From the NCBI GenBank assembly GCA_050309435.1, contig JBNRMJ010000002.1, forward strand, positions 1-64,000: DNA of 64,000 nucleotides. The letters are read 5' to 3'. Positions within the stretch are counted from its first letter, which is position 1. The number at the start of each line of letters is the position of its first letter. This DNA comes from CAYXVJ01 sp050309435 (lineage in GTDB: Bacteria; Bacillota; Clostridia; Saccharofermentanales; Fastidiosipilaceae). This document shows positions 43,288 to 52,206 of this stretch, one piece after another. Below the pieces are notes generated by a model. The model ran no database searches, was not told the DNA's origin, and worked only from the letters and a program-made list of their open reading frames with translations. A program made the position numbers and the translations under genes.

Positions 43288-44214
43288 ATGTCCACTAAAG
43301 CGAAGAAGGGTTTCAGAATCTCGCCCAAGGTCAAGCAGTATTTGCCTTTTTACTTGTTCTTATTGCCTGCGGTCATTTGGTATATCGTTTTTGCTTATTA
43401 TCCGATGGCCGGTATTGCGATTGCTTTCCAGAGATTTAGATTCTCGCAGGGCTTTTTCGGCGGCGAGTGGGTTGGTTTGCGTTATTTCCGCGAATTCATG
43501 ACGGACCCTTACTTCTGGGATATCTTTACAAATACGATTGTTATCAGTATATCGAAGCTGCTGTTCGGTTTCCCCGCACCGATTATCTTGGCTTTGATGT
43601 TAAACGAAGTGCATGCCCGGAAGTTTAAACGCACCGTGCAGACGATTTCTTATTTACCCTATTTCGTTTCCTGGGTTGTTGTATACACCCTGATCAACAA
43701 GTTCTTCTCGCCGACGACCGGTCTGATCAACGAGCTTCGCGTAAGCCGCGGACTCGAGCCGATTTATTATCTTGGCCGTCGCGATCTCTTTTTGCCGTTC
43801 GTTGTTTTATCCGATATCTGGAAAAATGTCGGTTACGGCTCGATTATTTATCTGGCCGCCCTGGCCGGCGTCGACTCCACGCTCTACGATGCCGCATCGG
43901 TTGACGGAGCGGGTCGCTGGAAACAGCTGATTCATGTAACCATCCCCGGCATTGTTCCGGTTATCGGCATTACCTTCCTGTTGAACATGGGAGGTATGTT
44001 CGGAGCCAATATGGAACAGCTGCTCTTATTGCAAACGCCAAGCACTTTCGATGTTTCCGAAGTTATCGATACCTACGTTTTGAAACGCGGTATCAACATG
44101 AATCAGTTCGACTACGCGACGGCGGTCGGCTTGTTCAGAAGCGTGATTTCCCTGGCTCTGGTCATAGTGGTAAATAAAGTATCGGCCAGATTGACGCAGA
44201 TCTCACTGTTCTAA
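43288..44214 (+). CDS. lplB: Sugar ABC transporter permease (LplB type)
   Basis: A 308-residue inner-membrane permease of the carbohydrate-uptake (CUT1) class, LplB/YtrF-like. It has six predicted helices and the cytoplasmic EAA-type loop YDAASVDGAGRWKQLIHVTIP, which docks the ATPase. ATG 43288 is used because AAGGAGGAG precedes it; ATG-like codons at 43264 have none. No ATPase gene is present in this operon, which is usual for Lpl systems sharing an MsmX-like ATPase encoded elsewhere. Together with the next two genes it should import the oligosaccharide cut by the GH38 enzymes. Confidence 0.93.
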   Translation: MSTKAKKGFRISPKVKQYLPFYLFLLPAVIWYIVFAYYPMAGIAIAFQRFRFSQGFFGGEWVGLRYFREFMTDPYFWDIFTNTIVISISKLLFGFPAPIILALMLNEVHARKFKRTVQTISYLPYFVSWVVVYTLINKFFSPTTGLINELRVSRGLEPIYYLGRRDLFLPFVVLSDIWKNVGYGSIIYLAALAGVDSTLYDAASVDGAGRWKQLIHVTIPGIVPVIGITFLLNMGGMFGANMEQLLLLQTPSTFDVSEVIDTYVLKRGINMNQFDYATAVGLFRSVISLALVIVVNKVSARLTQISLF

Positions 44215-44234
44215 GCACGAAAGGAGCTCATCTT

Positions 44235-45215
44235 ATGAACGAACGTACAATAGATGTCTTAAAGGACAAACAAAAAGATAAAGTCAACGAGGAAGCGCGT
44301 TCTTATCTGAAGAAGAGCCCTTCTTACAAGGTCGCTCTGGTACTGATCTATACCTTTTTGGTCCTGCTCGGACTGCTTACGCTTTATCCCTTCTGGTATG
44401 CGGTCGTAGCGGCTTTTAACGAAGGAAAGGACAGTCTGGCGGGCGGCGTTTACTTCTGGCCGCGCAGTTTCACCTGGGAAAACTTCGCCAGAGCATTCCA
44501 GAACCCCCTCTTGTTTGTCTCGCTGAGGATCTCGGTTTTCCGAACGGCTCTGTCCATTGGTCTTTCCGTCTTCTTCACGTCGCTGATGGCCTACGCTTTT
44601 ACGAAGAAAGATCTGCCGGGCCGGTCGTTTCTGCTTTTCTTCTTCTACTTCACAACCCTTTTTGGCGGCGGCTTGATCCCGACTTTCATTCTCTACAGAC
44701 AAACCGGCTTGCTGAATAACTTCTGGGTTTATATCATCCCGGGTATTTACAGCTTCTATAACATGATTATTCTGCGTACGGCGTTTTACAGCGTGCCTGC
44801 CAGCTTATCCGAATCGGCCCGTATCGACGGCTGTTCAGAGATCCGTATTTTCTTCAGGATCATCATTCCTTTATCGCTGCCGACCTTTGCCACGATTGCG
44901 CTCTTCGTCGGTATCGGTAACTGGAACGACTGGTTCACCGGTGCATACTTCGTATCGAGCAAGCGCACCTTATGGCCGGCCGCGACCCTTCTAAACTCGC
45001 TTGTATCTGCCGCGACCTTCGAATCCAGTTCCGGATCCGCAGGCGAGCAGGCGAATATCAACAACGCCTTGTTGCAGTTGCAATCCCAATCGGCGACGCC
45101 CGAGTCCTTAAAGATGGCCTTCATGGTTATCCTCACGTTGCCCATATTACTTATCTACCCATTTGTTCAAAAATACTTTGTAAAGGGGGTAATGATCGGC
45201 TCGATTAAAGAATAA
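44235..45215 (+). CDS. lplC: Sugar ABC transporter permease (LplC type)
   Basis: A 326-residue membrane permease, partner of the preceding one. A soluble N-terminal stretch of about 35 charged residues comes before six hydrophobic segments, and the EAA loop reads LSESARIDGCSEIRIFFRII. The C-terminus YPFVQKYFVKGVMIGSIKE is the LplC/YtcP family ending. AAAGGAG precedes the ATG, 20 bases after the previous stop. Confidence 0.93.
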   Translation: MNERTIDVLKDKQKDKVNEEARSYLKKSPSYKVALVLIYTFLVLLGLLTLYPFWYAVVAAFNEGKDSLAGGVYFWPRSFTWENFARAFQNPLLFVSLRISVFRTALSIGLSVFFTSLMAYAFTKKDLPGRSFLLFFFYFTTLFGGGLIPTFILYRQTGLLNNFWVYIIPGIYSFYNMIILRTAFYSVPASLSESARIDGCSEIRIFFRIIIPLSLPTFATIALFVGIGNWNDWFTGAYFVSSKRTLWPAATLLNSLVSAATFESSSGSAGEQANINNALLQLQSQSATPESLKMAFMVILTLPILLIYPFVQKYFVKGVMIGSIKE

Positions 45216-45262
45216 ACAGTTTCTCATCGGTCCAGAAAAACATAACGAATTAGGAGGAAATT

Positions 45263-46981
45263 ATGTTGAAAAAGGTTTTGGCTACATTGTTAGCCTCAAG
45301 TCTGATGCTGGTTGCCGCCGCTTGCGGCGGAAGCACTCCGACTACTTCAGGCACCACCGCAGGTGGCACAACGACCAAGGGCGAAGGCACCACCACCGAA
45401 GGCGAAGAGACGACAACGGAAGGTGAAGAAACCACACAGGGCGGTTATACCGACGTTAAGACATACACGTTCCTGCATGCATGGAACGGCGGCGCGGCGG
45501 CATTCCCCTTCGGTTTCGAAGACGGTCCTATCGCTAAGGCAGTCGAAGAGAAAACCGGTGTTCGTCTGAACGTGGAAACCATCGTTTCTTCTGAAAAAGA
45601 GAAGCTCGCTCAGATCTTCGCTTCCGGACTCGTTCCTGATATCACCAACGCACCTCACTGGAGCACCAACCCCGGTGGCGAGGGCGAACTGATAAAAGAG
45701 GCGGCCATTGAAGGTTTACTCCTGGGTTTGAATGCATATTACGAGAAATTCCCGAACGTAAAACGCATGATGACCGAAGGTGTTTCGGATCTGTATCTCT
45801 CCAGAGATCTCAATCATCCGGATTACAACGGTGAGCGCTATGTCATTCCGCAGCAGACGCCTCGTCGCGACGAAGACGTCCGTAACTGGGCTTACAACGT
45901 CTGGGTTCGTCAGGATATTCTGACAGATCTCGGCTACGAGCAAAAAGACATTGACAGCAGTCAGAAACTCTATGAGTTGCTGGTTGAAATTAAAGAAGGC
46001 GGCTACACCGATATTAACGGTAACCCCGTCATTCCTTCCGGCGCTTGGCATAACGGCTGGAACTACGGTGATTTCCTTGACAGCTTCACCGACGGCACGA
46101 TGACCGGCTGGAATCTCGTTGATGGCAAACTCGAGAACGATATGTTCTCCGATCTGCAGGAAGAGAGAATTCTCTTCATGCGTAAGCTCGTCTCCGAAGG
46201 TTTGTTCGATCCCGAAGCTCTGACACATACCGATACGCAGGCTAAGGAAAAAGCCGTTACGGGTCGTGTTGCTGTTCTGAACGCGCACTATCCCAATATG
46301 TATGGCTTCTTGGCCTCCACGCTTTACATTGATCATCCAGAGATGAAATATGTTCCCGTCGGCCCGCTGAAGAATGCCGCCGGTGGCGTAAACAAGACCT
46401 ATGAGAGACACGGCCGTACAGGTTCGCCTGTTCTCTTCTTCTCTGCCGATATTGAAGAACCCGAGCGTGCTCTGGGCTTCATCGATTACATCAACTCCGA
46501 CGAAGGTCTCTTGCTCGTTCTCTTCGGTATCGAAGGCGAGCACTACACGATGGTAGACGGTGTTCCGACCTATACCGCCGAGTGGGATGAAATCAGAACA
46601 ACGGATAGCAACAAGTGGAATCTTCAGGGTTTTGGTTATAACAACTTCATCGGTGCCGATCCCAGCATCGGTAACGGTTGGGATGCTTCCTACATGGAAG
46701 AAGGCTACGTCGAAGCTCGCGAATATGCTCCGATGGAGTTCTTCGAAGGTACCACAGTCGACCAGATCACGGAGCAGTGGCCCGGACGTAAAGATTACGA
46801 TACGAAGCTCTCCACGATCAACTGGGGCGATGAAGAGAAAAAGGCATTCTTAGCCGAATCCGACGAGAAGGCCCTCGAGATTCTCGAGAACTACCGTCAG
46901 AGAATGATCGAAGCCGGTATCGAAGAGATGACCGAGTATGTCAACGAGGCTTATGCCAACGACGACACTCTTCTCTACTAA
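45263..46981 (+). CDS. Extracellular solute-binding lipoprotein of the sugar importer
   Basis: A 572-residue lipid-anchored binding protein, LplA-like. The signal peptide MLKKVLATLLASSLMLVAAAC places lipidated Cys at residue 21. It is followed by a low-complexity Thr/Gly/Glu linker (about 24-63) with repeats of TTTEGEE, and then the binding fold (about 66-572). It should deliver a mannose-containing oligosaccharide to the LplB/LplC pair, inferred from the divergent GH38 operon. AGGAGG precedes the ATG, and a terminator follows the stop. Confidence 0.93.
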   Translation: MLKKVLATLLASSLMLVAAACGGSTPTTSGTTAGGTTTKGEGTTTEGEETTTEGEETTQGGYTDVKTYTFLHAWNGGAAAFPFGFEDGPIAKAVEEKTGVRLNVETIVSSEKEKLAQIFASGLVPDITNAPHWSTNPGGEGELIKEAAIEGLLLGLNAYYEKFPNVKRMMTEGVSDLYLSRDLNHPDYNGERYVIPQQTPRRDEDVRNWAYNVWVRQDILTDLGYEQKDIDSSQKLYELLVEIKEGGYTDINGNPVIPSGAWHNGWNYGDFLDSFTDGTMTGWNLVDGKLENDMFSDLQEERILFMRKLVSEGLFDPEALTHTDTQAKEKAVTGRVAVLNAHYPNMYGFLASTLYIDHPEMKYVPVGPLKNAAGGVNKTYERHGRTGSPVLFFSADIEEPERALGFIDYINSDEGLLLVLFGIEGEHYTMVDGVPTYTAEWDEIRTTDSNKWNLQGFGYNNFIGADPSIGNGWDASYMEEGYVEAREYAPMEFFEGTTVDQITEQWPGRKDYDTKLSTINWGDEEKKAFLAESDEKALEILENYRQRMIEAGIEEMTEYVNEAYANDDTLLY

Positions 46982-47029
46982 TCGAAAACTGTTTTAGTAT
47001 CGAGCCGGACTTCCCGGCATAAGTAAGAG

Positions 47030-47063
47030 CACCCCGTACCTGTCAGCAGGTGCGGGGTGTTTC
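47030..47063 (+). terminator. Intrinsic terminator of the sugar importer operon
   Basis: CACCCCGTACCTG (47030-47042) pairs with CAGGTGCGGGGTG (47047-47059) apart from one mismatch, with a 4-base loop and a short T run. Confidence 0.8.
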
Positions 47064-47115
47064 ATGTACGGCGAGTATCGCTTATGGCTTTTGGCGGCGG
47101 AAAATATTATTAATA

Positions 47116-49086
47116 TTATTGTAATGACGCTTGCCGGATGCTTTGGTACTGGCCGGGTGTGATGCCTTCGGATTTCTTGAAGAGGCGGATGAAGGTGGCG
47201 ACATTATCGATACCTACCATGGCCGATACCTCTGCTACCGTATAAGGCGTATCGTCGCACAGAAGGTCTTTGGCCGCCGCGATGCGCAGGTTTCCGATAT
47301 AGCGTGTTACGCCGTCTCCGGTCTGCTGTTTGAAGAATCTGGAGAGATAAGCAGGAGATATTCCGACGGCTTCGGCGATCATGGTATTGTCCAGATTGAC
47401 GTTCTTGTAGTTCTCGTTGATGTAAGCGGTAATCGAATCCAGGAGGCCGTTGCTGTGACTTTCTTTACTGTCGTTGATGGCATCGCATAGTAAGGTGATA
47501 TGCCGCTCGAAGAACTCCATGGCTTCTTTGCTATTGTTTAAGCGGGAGGACTCGTCGATCATAACGGAAGGAGAGAGAGCTTCGAGCGTGATTCCTACTG
47601 ATTCACCGGCACGGATTAAGGTAATCGTGATATCCATGATATAGGCTTTAAAGAGGTTATAGCTGCTCATGAACTCCGCCTTATCCCCTGCGAATAGCTC
47701 GGAGACGATATTCAGGGCAGAATCTTTATTCCCCAAGAGTAAATTGTTGTAAAGAGCCTGTTCCATCTCATTGCTGTAAATATATTCATGCGTTTGAAGT
47801 TCATCGGTAAAAACGAAGATGTCAGCCGCTTTTTCGTTTTGCTTTCGTCTTGCATCATGCATGGCTCTGTGTACTTCGATGCCGGCTTGATGGAGGGCAT
47901 ATATACTTTTATGGCTTTGGCTCAGGTAAACGTTCAAAGATATCAGTAAAGACTTTTGAATGCGAATCTGAATGCCGCTCAACAGTTCAATGATTTCTTT
48001 ATCAGATAGCGCATCATAGTTCATGAGTGCGACCAGCAGCCCTTCCGATTCGCAGACATAAGCGACCATGATTTCCGCCAACAGGCTTTTAATCTGCTGT
48101 AACAGTGTCGAGTAAAGCTTGTCTGTCGGATACTCCTCGCTGCTGTTACTGATTTCCTCGTAATACTCGCTGAAATCAATGATTTGAAAACAGGCCAGGC
48201 GAATGTTTTCGTGCGGAAGTTCGAGGCCGTTTTCTCTCATCTGCTCTTCGGAGGTATTGGTTAGAACACTGTGGTCCGCCAGAAGCCGACCCAGGTAGTT
48301 TTGACGGATCAGTTCGTTCTTCAAAGCGACCTGACTTTCCATACTGATATTCTTATTGATAATCATTTCTACGGAGTTGCGAATCAGTGTGTATTCGTTT
48401 TGATTGGCCGCTGTGACCGGAATTCTGTAATTGTCAAACATCATTACTATACTGCGGATCGGCGAGTAGTTGCGAAGCGTAAACATACCCACCAGCCATA
48501 AACCGATAGCGACACATAGTATGAAGACCGTCAGAATCACGCCGTCGATGGGACTGACGGAAGCAGCGAAATCATCGGCGTTCATGATCAGGGTATAGGT
48601 CCAGCCGTTGTTGTCTCGCATGCGCGAATAAACGGTTTCTCTATCACCCGGCTCTATTAGATAGTCATTTTTAAAGACCAGATCCTCGTAGGCGATGCTG
48701 CTGTTGCCGAGCACAAGACGGCCGTTCTCGTCATGGATGTAAAATTCTCCGCGATCGATCCAGTCGATATCCGTGAGCGGAGCCAGCAATTTCTCTTTCG
48801 AGAGCTGGACGATGGCTACCGCGGGAGAGTTTGACGGGTACTGAACCGGTAAATCCTGAAAGAAGTAAAGCGAGTTTCCTTCGGAAATAATATCGTGCCG
48901 GTGTGATTGACCCAGAAATTCCAGCCATTCTTCGTAGCTCATACTTCCGTTGGCGAAGTAAAGCTCATAAGCTCGCTCTGCCGTGTATCTTCCGTTGGCC
49001 GTCAACATAAACTCCCCGAGATCGAAGTAAATCATGTATTGGGTTATGCTGCTGTCGAATTTCCGCGAAGACATATCGTGCAGCAT
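47116..49086 (-). pseudogene. AraC-family membrane regulator (YesN-like), 5' truncated
   Basis: A large transmembrane AraC regulator in which the N-terminus appears lost. The product from the first ATG is 656 residues: an extracellular Cache-like sensor part (about 1-180), one membrane helix (about 183-208, ILTVFILCVAIGLWLVGMF), a HAMP-like/linker region, and a C-terminal double helix-turn-helix (about 555-650, with VNLDNTMIAEAVGISPAYLSR and ITPGQYQ). Relatives start with a first membrane helix that puts the sensor outside; this one lacks it and has no ribosome site before its ATG. The frame remains open upstream only to a TAG at 49138-49140, where sequence belongs to another gene. It lies next to the mannoside importer and may once have controlled it. 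Confidence 0.8.
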
Positions 49087-49104
49087 GGCATAAGTGATGT
49101 CGTA

Positions 49105-49629
49105 ACGATAAGGTACAACGCGGCAATCGCGTTGGGACTACTAGGCGACGAGAGAGCCATCCCGGTACTCCGGGAAATCGTACGGAACCGCTCGGCTTAT
49201 CACTACGAGGACTGCAGAAGAACCAATCAGATTCGCAGTGTTAACGCAATGTTGCTCCTGGGACGCTTCGCGGATGCCGGCATTCTATCCGAGTTCATAT
49301 CAATTCTGCAGCCGGACGAATACCTTAAACCGATGTACCATAAATACATCGAACCGTCGTACAAGTTTAATATTGTCAAGGAGATCAACTCGGTATACTA
49401 CCAGCACTTTTCCTTCGCCGTCGGCGGCATCGCCAAGATCCTGGCGCGTCATCCGGAGCTTCGGGAGGATACAGTTAAGGCATTGGAACCTGTCTTCCAT
49501 GAAAAGTTATACGTGAAGCGGATGCACAGCGGCCTGGAAGGCAGCACCTACGACGTGATCGTTAAAAACATCGGTATACTGGCCGAAGCTAAGATCTTCC
49601 AACAACAAGAACTGCAGGCAGTGAATTAA
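49105..49629 (+). pseudogene. HEAT-repeat protein fragment, 5' truncated
   Basis: The 3' part of a HEAT-repeat protein, about 174 residues. IRYNAAIALGLLGDERAIPVL is a clear HEAT repeat, and a second helical hairpin is visible around SFAVGGIAKILARHPELRED. No start codon with a ribosome site exists; the frame continues leftward only as antisense of the AraC regulator gene. Such HEAT repeats occur at the C-terminus of some FAD-dependent oxidoreductases, which might be the parent gene, but this is inference. The left end abuts the truncated 5' end of the divergent AraC gene at about 49105-49117. Confidence 0.72.
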
Positions 49630-49647
49630 CTATTGCATTAAAGAAAG

Positions 49648-49690
49648 AGCGTGTCACGAACAACCGGATGGATGTACGTGACACGCTTTA
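49648..49690. terminator. Bidirectional terminator
   Basis: AGCGTGTCACG (49648-49658) pairs with CGTGACACGCT (49677-49687), with an 18-base loop and short T-rich flanks on both strands. It lies between the HEAT fragment and the convergent Yip1-type gene. Confidence 0.8.
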
Positions 49691-49717
49691 CTTCTCGCTA
49701 AATTACTGTTTCGACGG

Positions 49718-50677
49718 TCAGGTGAACTGACCGGATATATCCACTCTGAACTCGCTAAGGTTCGGGGTAATTATACCGATGATGCTGCCGAGGACAAGAG
49801 CGGTTATCAGAAAAATCAGGAGTGTCATGCGAAGCATACTGTCTTCGCTCTGCCCGGTCTTCATTCTAGTCGCGATATGATCAATGATCACGCGTACACC
49901 GTATCCGGCTATCAGAATCATGATAGTCTGCAGGCCGCTGCCCGAAGACAAGACCAGACCGAAAACCAGGAAGATACAGTAGTAAATCGAACCGGGAGTC
50001 ATCAGGAGGCCTGTTTCCAGGAAGCTCTGCCGTGTTCTTCCGATAAAACGAAGAACCATATTGTTGATGAAAATGCGGACAAACAAAAACAAAACACAAA
50101 TGAGGTAAAGTCTTCCGAAGACCAGCCATTGTTCCGGTACGGTCCACGGCATATTCGCGCCCCGGCGGTCAAAGGCAATCAGATTTCCCAGATTCGAAAG
50201 CGTCAAAACACGCAAGAGCGTAAACGCGATCATGTAAGCTTCAATGGCCTGGGTTGCGATGGCCGTGAGAATGCTTGGATAAGATGCTTCCTGAATGAAG
50301 GCAGTGGGCTTCGTGATGGCTTTCAGGAGATTTTGACCCAACGAGAGAAAAGCAAGTTTCCAGTTTCTCTTGGGCCGAGCCTCTCGCCTGCTGCGGGCGC
50401 TCTCCTGCTTGATATCATATCTCCGCCGGCGTTCCTCTGCTTTTTTCTCCTGCTTTTGTTGGCGACGCTGCCGGAAAGCTTTACCGGCAGAAGAGCGCGG
50501 AGAAGTCTTTTGATCGGAAGACGATGGATCTTGCGAATAAACACCTGCACCGACCGGGTCGCCTGCAGTGTTATCGGAACCCGAAGTCTGTTCTGCACGC
50601 CTGGCCTGAGCCACCCGACAGTAACATCTCTCTCCGGGACTTAATTCACGATTACAATAAAAGCAATAACGAGCCAT
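49718..50677 (-). CDS. Yip1-type membrane protein with N-terminal zinc ribbon
   Basis: A 319-residue membrane protein. Residues 1-20 carry a small zinc ribbon (YCFYCNRELSPGERCYC). A long basic, Arg/Lys/Glu/Gln-rich stretch follows (about 60-110), then five to six hydrophobic segments (about 135-160, 185-210, 225-250, 255-275, 290-310) resembling the Yip1/DUF1282 domain. The role is unknown; proteins of this type are usually thought to assist membrane organisation or transport. GGAGG is present but 13 bases from the ATG, longer than normal. It lies downstream of the MFS gene on the same strand. Confidence 0.75.
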   Translation of the reverse strand: MARYCFYCNRELSPGERCYCRVAQARRAEQTSGSDNTAGDPVGAGVYSQDPSSSDQKTSPRSSAGKAFRQRRQQKQEKKAEERRRRYDIKQESARSRREARPKRNWKLAFLSLGQNLLKAITKPTAFIQEASYPSILTAIATQAIEAYMIAFTLLRVLTLSNLGNLIAFDRRGANMPWTVPEQWLVFGRLYLICVLFLFVRIFINNMVLRFIGRTRQSFLETGLLMTPGSIYYCIFLVFGLVLSSGSGLQTIMILIAGYGVRVIIDHIATRMKTGQSEDSMLRMTLLIFLITALVLGSIIGIITPNLSEFRVDISGQFT

Positions 50678-50778
50678 GCGCGAGCATAATCCTCCATTGA
50701 TCCTTAGCTTACAACAATTCTATTGTAGCATCGTTGCATTTTGAGGATGGAAGCGCTTCGTGAATGGTTTGTAAATAA

Positions 50779-52083
50779 TTAATGGCCTGTTTCGTGCTCG
50801 ACAAGAGGAATTGCATCTGTTTTTCGTTCGAATTCGGGGGAACGAACCACCACCGGTGCTTTCATAAAAATCCAGCCGCCTGCCGCCAACATAATGGCAA
50901 AGGCAAAGCCCAGAAAGATACCGGACTTCAAACCGAGCTCGTCGATACCCATTTGGCGCGCCGCGGCGAAGGCACCGGCCGCCGGATTTGAGACGACCGC
51001 GCCAGAGATCGCGCCTGCCGCCCAGGGACCCAGCGCACAACCGAAATCACCGACAATGGCCAAGGTTCCGAAAAGAGGTGTACCGCCTCCGGGGAAGCGT
51101 TCGCCTGCCAGGGCGCTGCAGCCCGGCCACATAATGGCGACACCGAAACCGCAGATGGTCGTACCGATCAGAGAAACAAAAGCCCAGGGCGAAAAAACGA
51201 TGATCAGATAGCCCGCGGCCAGCAGTAAAGCGGCCAGGAAGATCACCCGGGCCAGTTTTAGACGGCCTTCGTTCAAACCGTAATACATACGGCCCAACGC
51301 CATCGCAACGGCAAAAGCGGTCGGACCCAGAAGGTCACCCTGGAATTTCGTGATGCCCAAACCTTCTTCAGCAAACAAGGAAGCCCATTGAGCGACGATC
51401 TGTTCGGCGGCGGCACCCGCGAACATCAGAACCATGGCCAGAATAAACCAGCGCGAGCGAAGCAGCGTACGGACGCTAAAGTTGGCCGGCTGCTCGGAAG
51501 GCTCGATGATGGGAACCCGGCCGAAATAAAAGAAATTGCTAAGGGGAATCAATGCCCAGGCCAGGGGAAAAATCCACCACAAGTCACGGTTGATTAAGGG
51601 CAGGATAAAGCTGCTGCAGAGGATAACGGCCATATGCCCCCAGCAATAGAACGAATGGAGCAGGGCGATGGACCCGGCTTTACCGTCACCCGGCAAGCTG
51701 TCGACGATCGGCGTGATCAGTACTTCGATCAAGCCGCCACCGATGGCCATCGTGATCATGGCGAGGGTCAGTCCGATGTAGGGACGATTCATGATCTGAG
51801 GCAATACGGCCATAAATATCAGCCCCAAAACGGCAAAGACATGGGCCATGCGGGCCGATATGCGATAACCGATTCGATCCACGTAACGTACAGCCAGGAT
51901 ATCGACGATGATCTGGGTTACGAAATTTATTAATACCAGGCGGCCCAGCATTTCGTAAGTTAATGCAAACTGCTCTTGAAAAAAGATAAAGAGGAAGGGA
52001 GGCAGATTGACGATAATGGCCTGAGTGATGTAACCCAGGTAGGCGGCGCGTTTCGTATGCTGATATGTTAATGCTCCGGACAT
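50779..52083 (-). CDS. Major facilitator superfamily transporter
   Basis: A 434-residue transporter with about 12 hydrophobic segments. The intracellular loop after helix 2 (VRYVDRIGYRISARM) is the MFS loop motif, and the central loop around residue 195 carries the usual charged linker. Overall organisation resembles the FucP-like sugar:proton symporters, but the substrate is not determinable; sugar or nucleoside would fit. A GAGG site precedes the ATG. Divergent from the 3-dehydroquinate synthase-like gene, with a TATAAT at 52166-52171 in the gap but no matching -35. Confidence 0.88.
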   Translation of the reverse strand: MSGALTYQHTKRAAYLGYITQAIIVNLPPFLFIFFQEQFALTYEMLGRLVLINFVTQIIVDILAVRYVDRIGYRISARMAHVFAVLGLIFMAVLPQIMNRPYIGLTLAMITMAIGGGLIEVLITPIVDSLPGDGKAGSIALLHSFYCWGHMAVILCSSFILPLINRDLWWIFPLAWALIPLSNFFYFGRVPIIEPSEQPANFSVRTLLRSRWFILAMVLMFAGAAAEQIVAQWASLFAEEGLGITKFQGDLLGPTAFAVAMALGRMYYGLNEGRLKLARVIFLAALLLAAGYLIIVFSPWAFVSLIGTTICGFGVAIMWPGCSALAGERFPGGGTPLFGTLAIVGDFGCALGPWAAGAISGAVVSNPAAGAFAAARQMGIDELGLKSGIFLGFAFAIMLAAGGWIFMKAPVVVRSPEFERKTDAIPLVEHETGH

Positions 52084-52206
52084 GATAAAACCTCATTTGC
52101 GTAATAGAATGTATTATAGATGAAAAGACCAACATTGCGTGAAGTTTTTATGTTTTAATACTCTATATAATATAGGGAAGCAGGGAAGACCCGAAAGGAG
52201 ATCGTC

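Noticed and set aside
48907..49104. Upstream extension of the HEAT-repeat frame with an ATG at 48907
   Set aside because: This stretch is the antisense of the AraC regulator coding region and has no ribosome site; the frame is open by chance.
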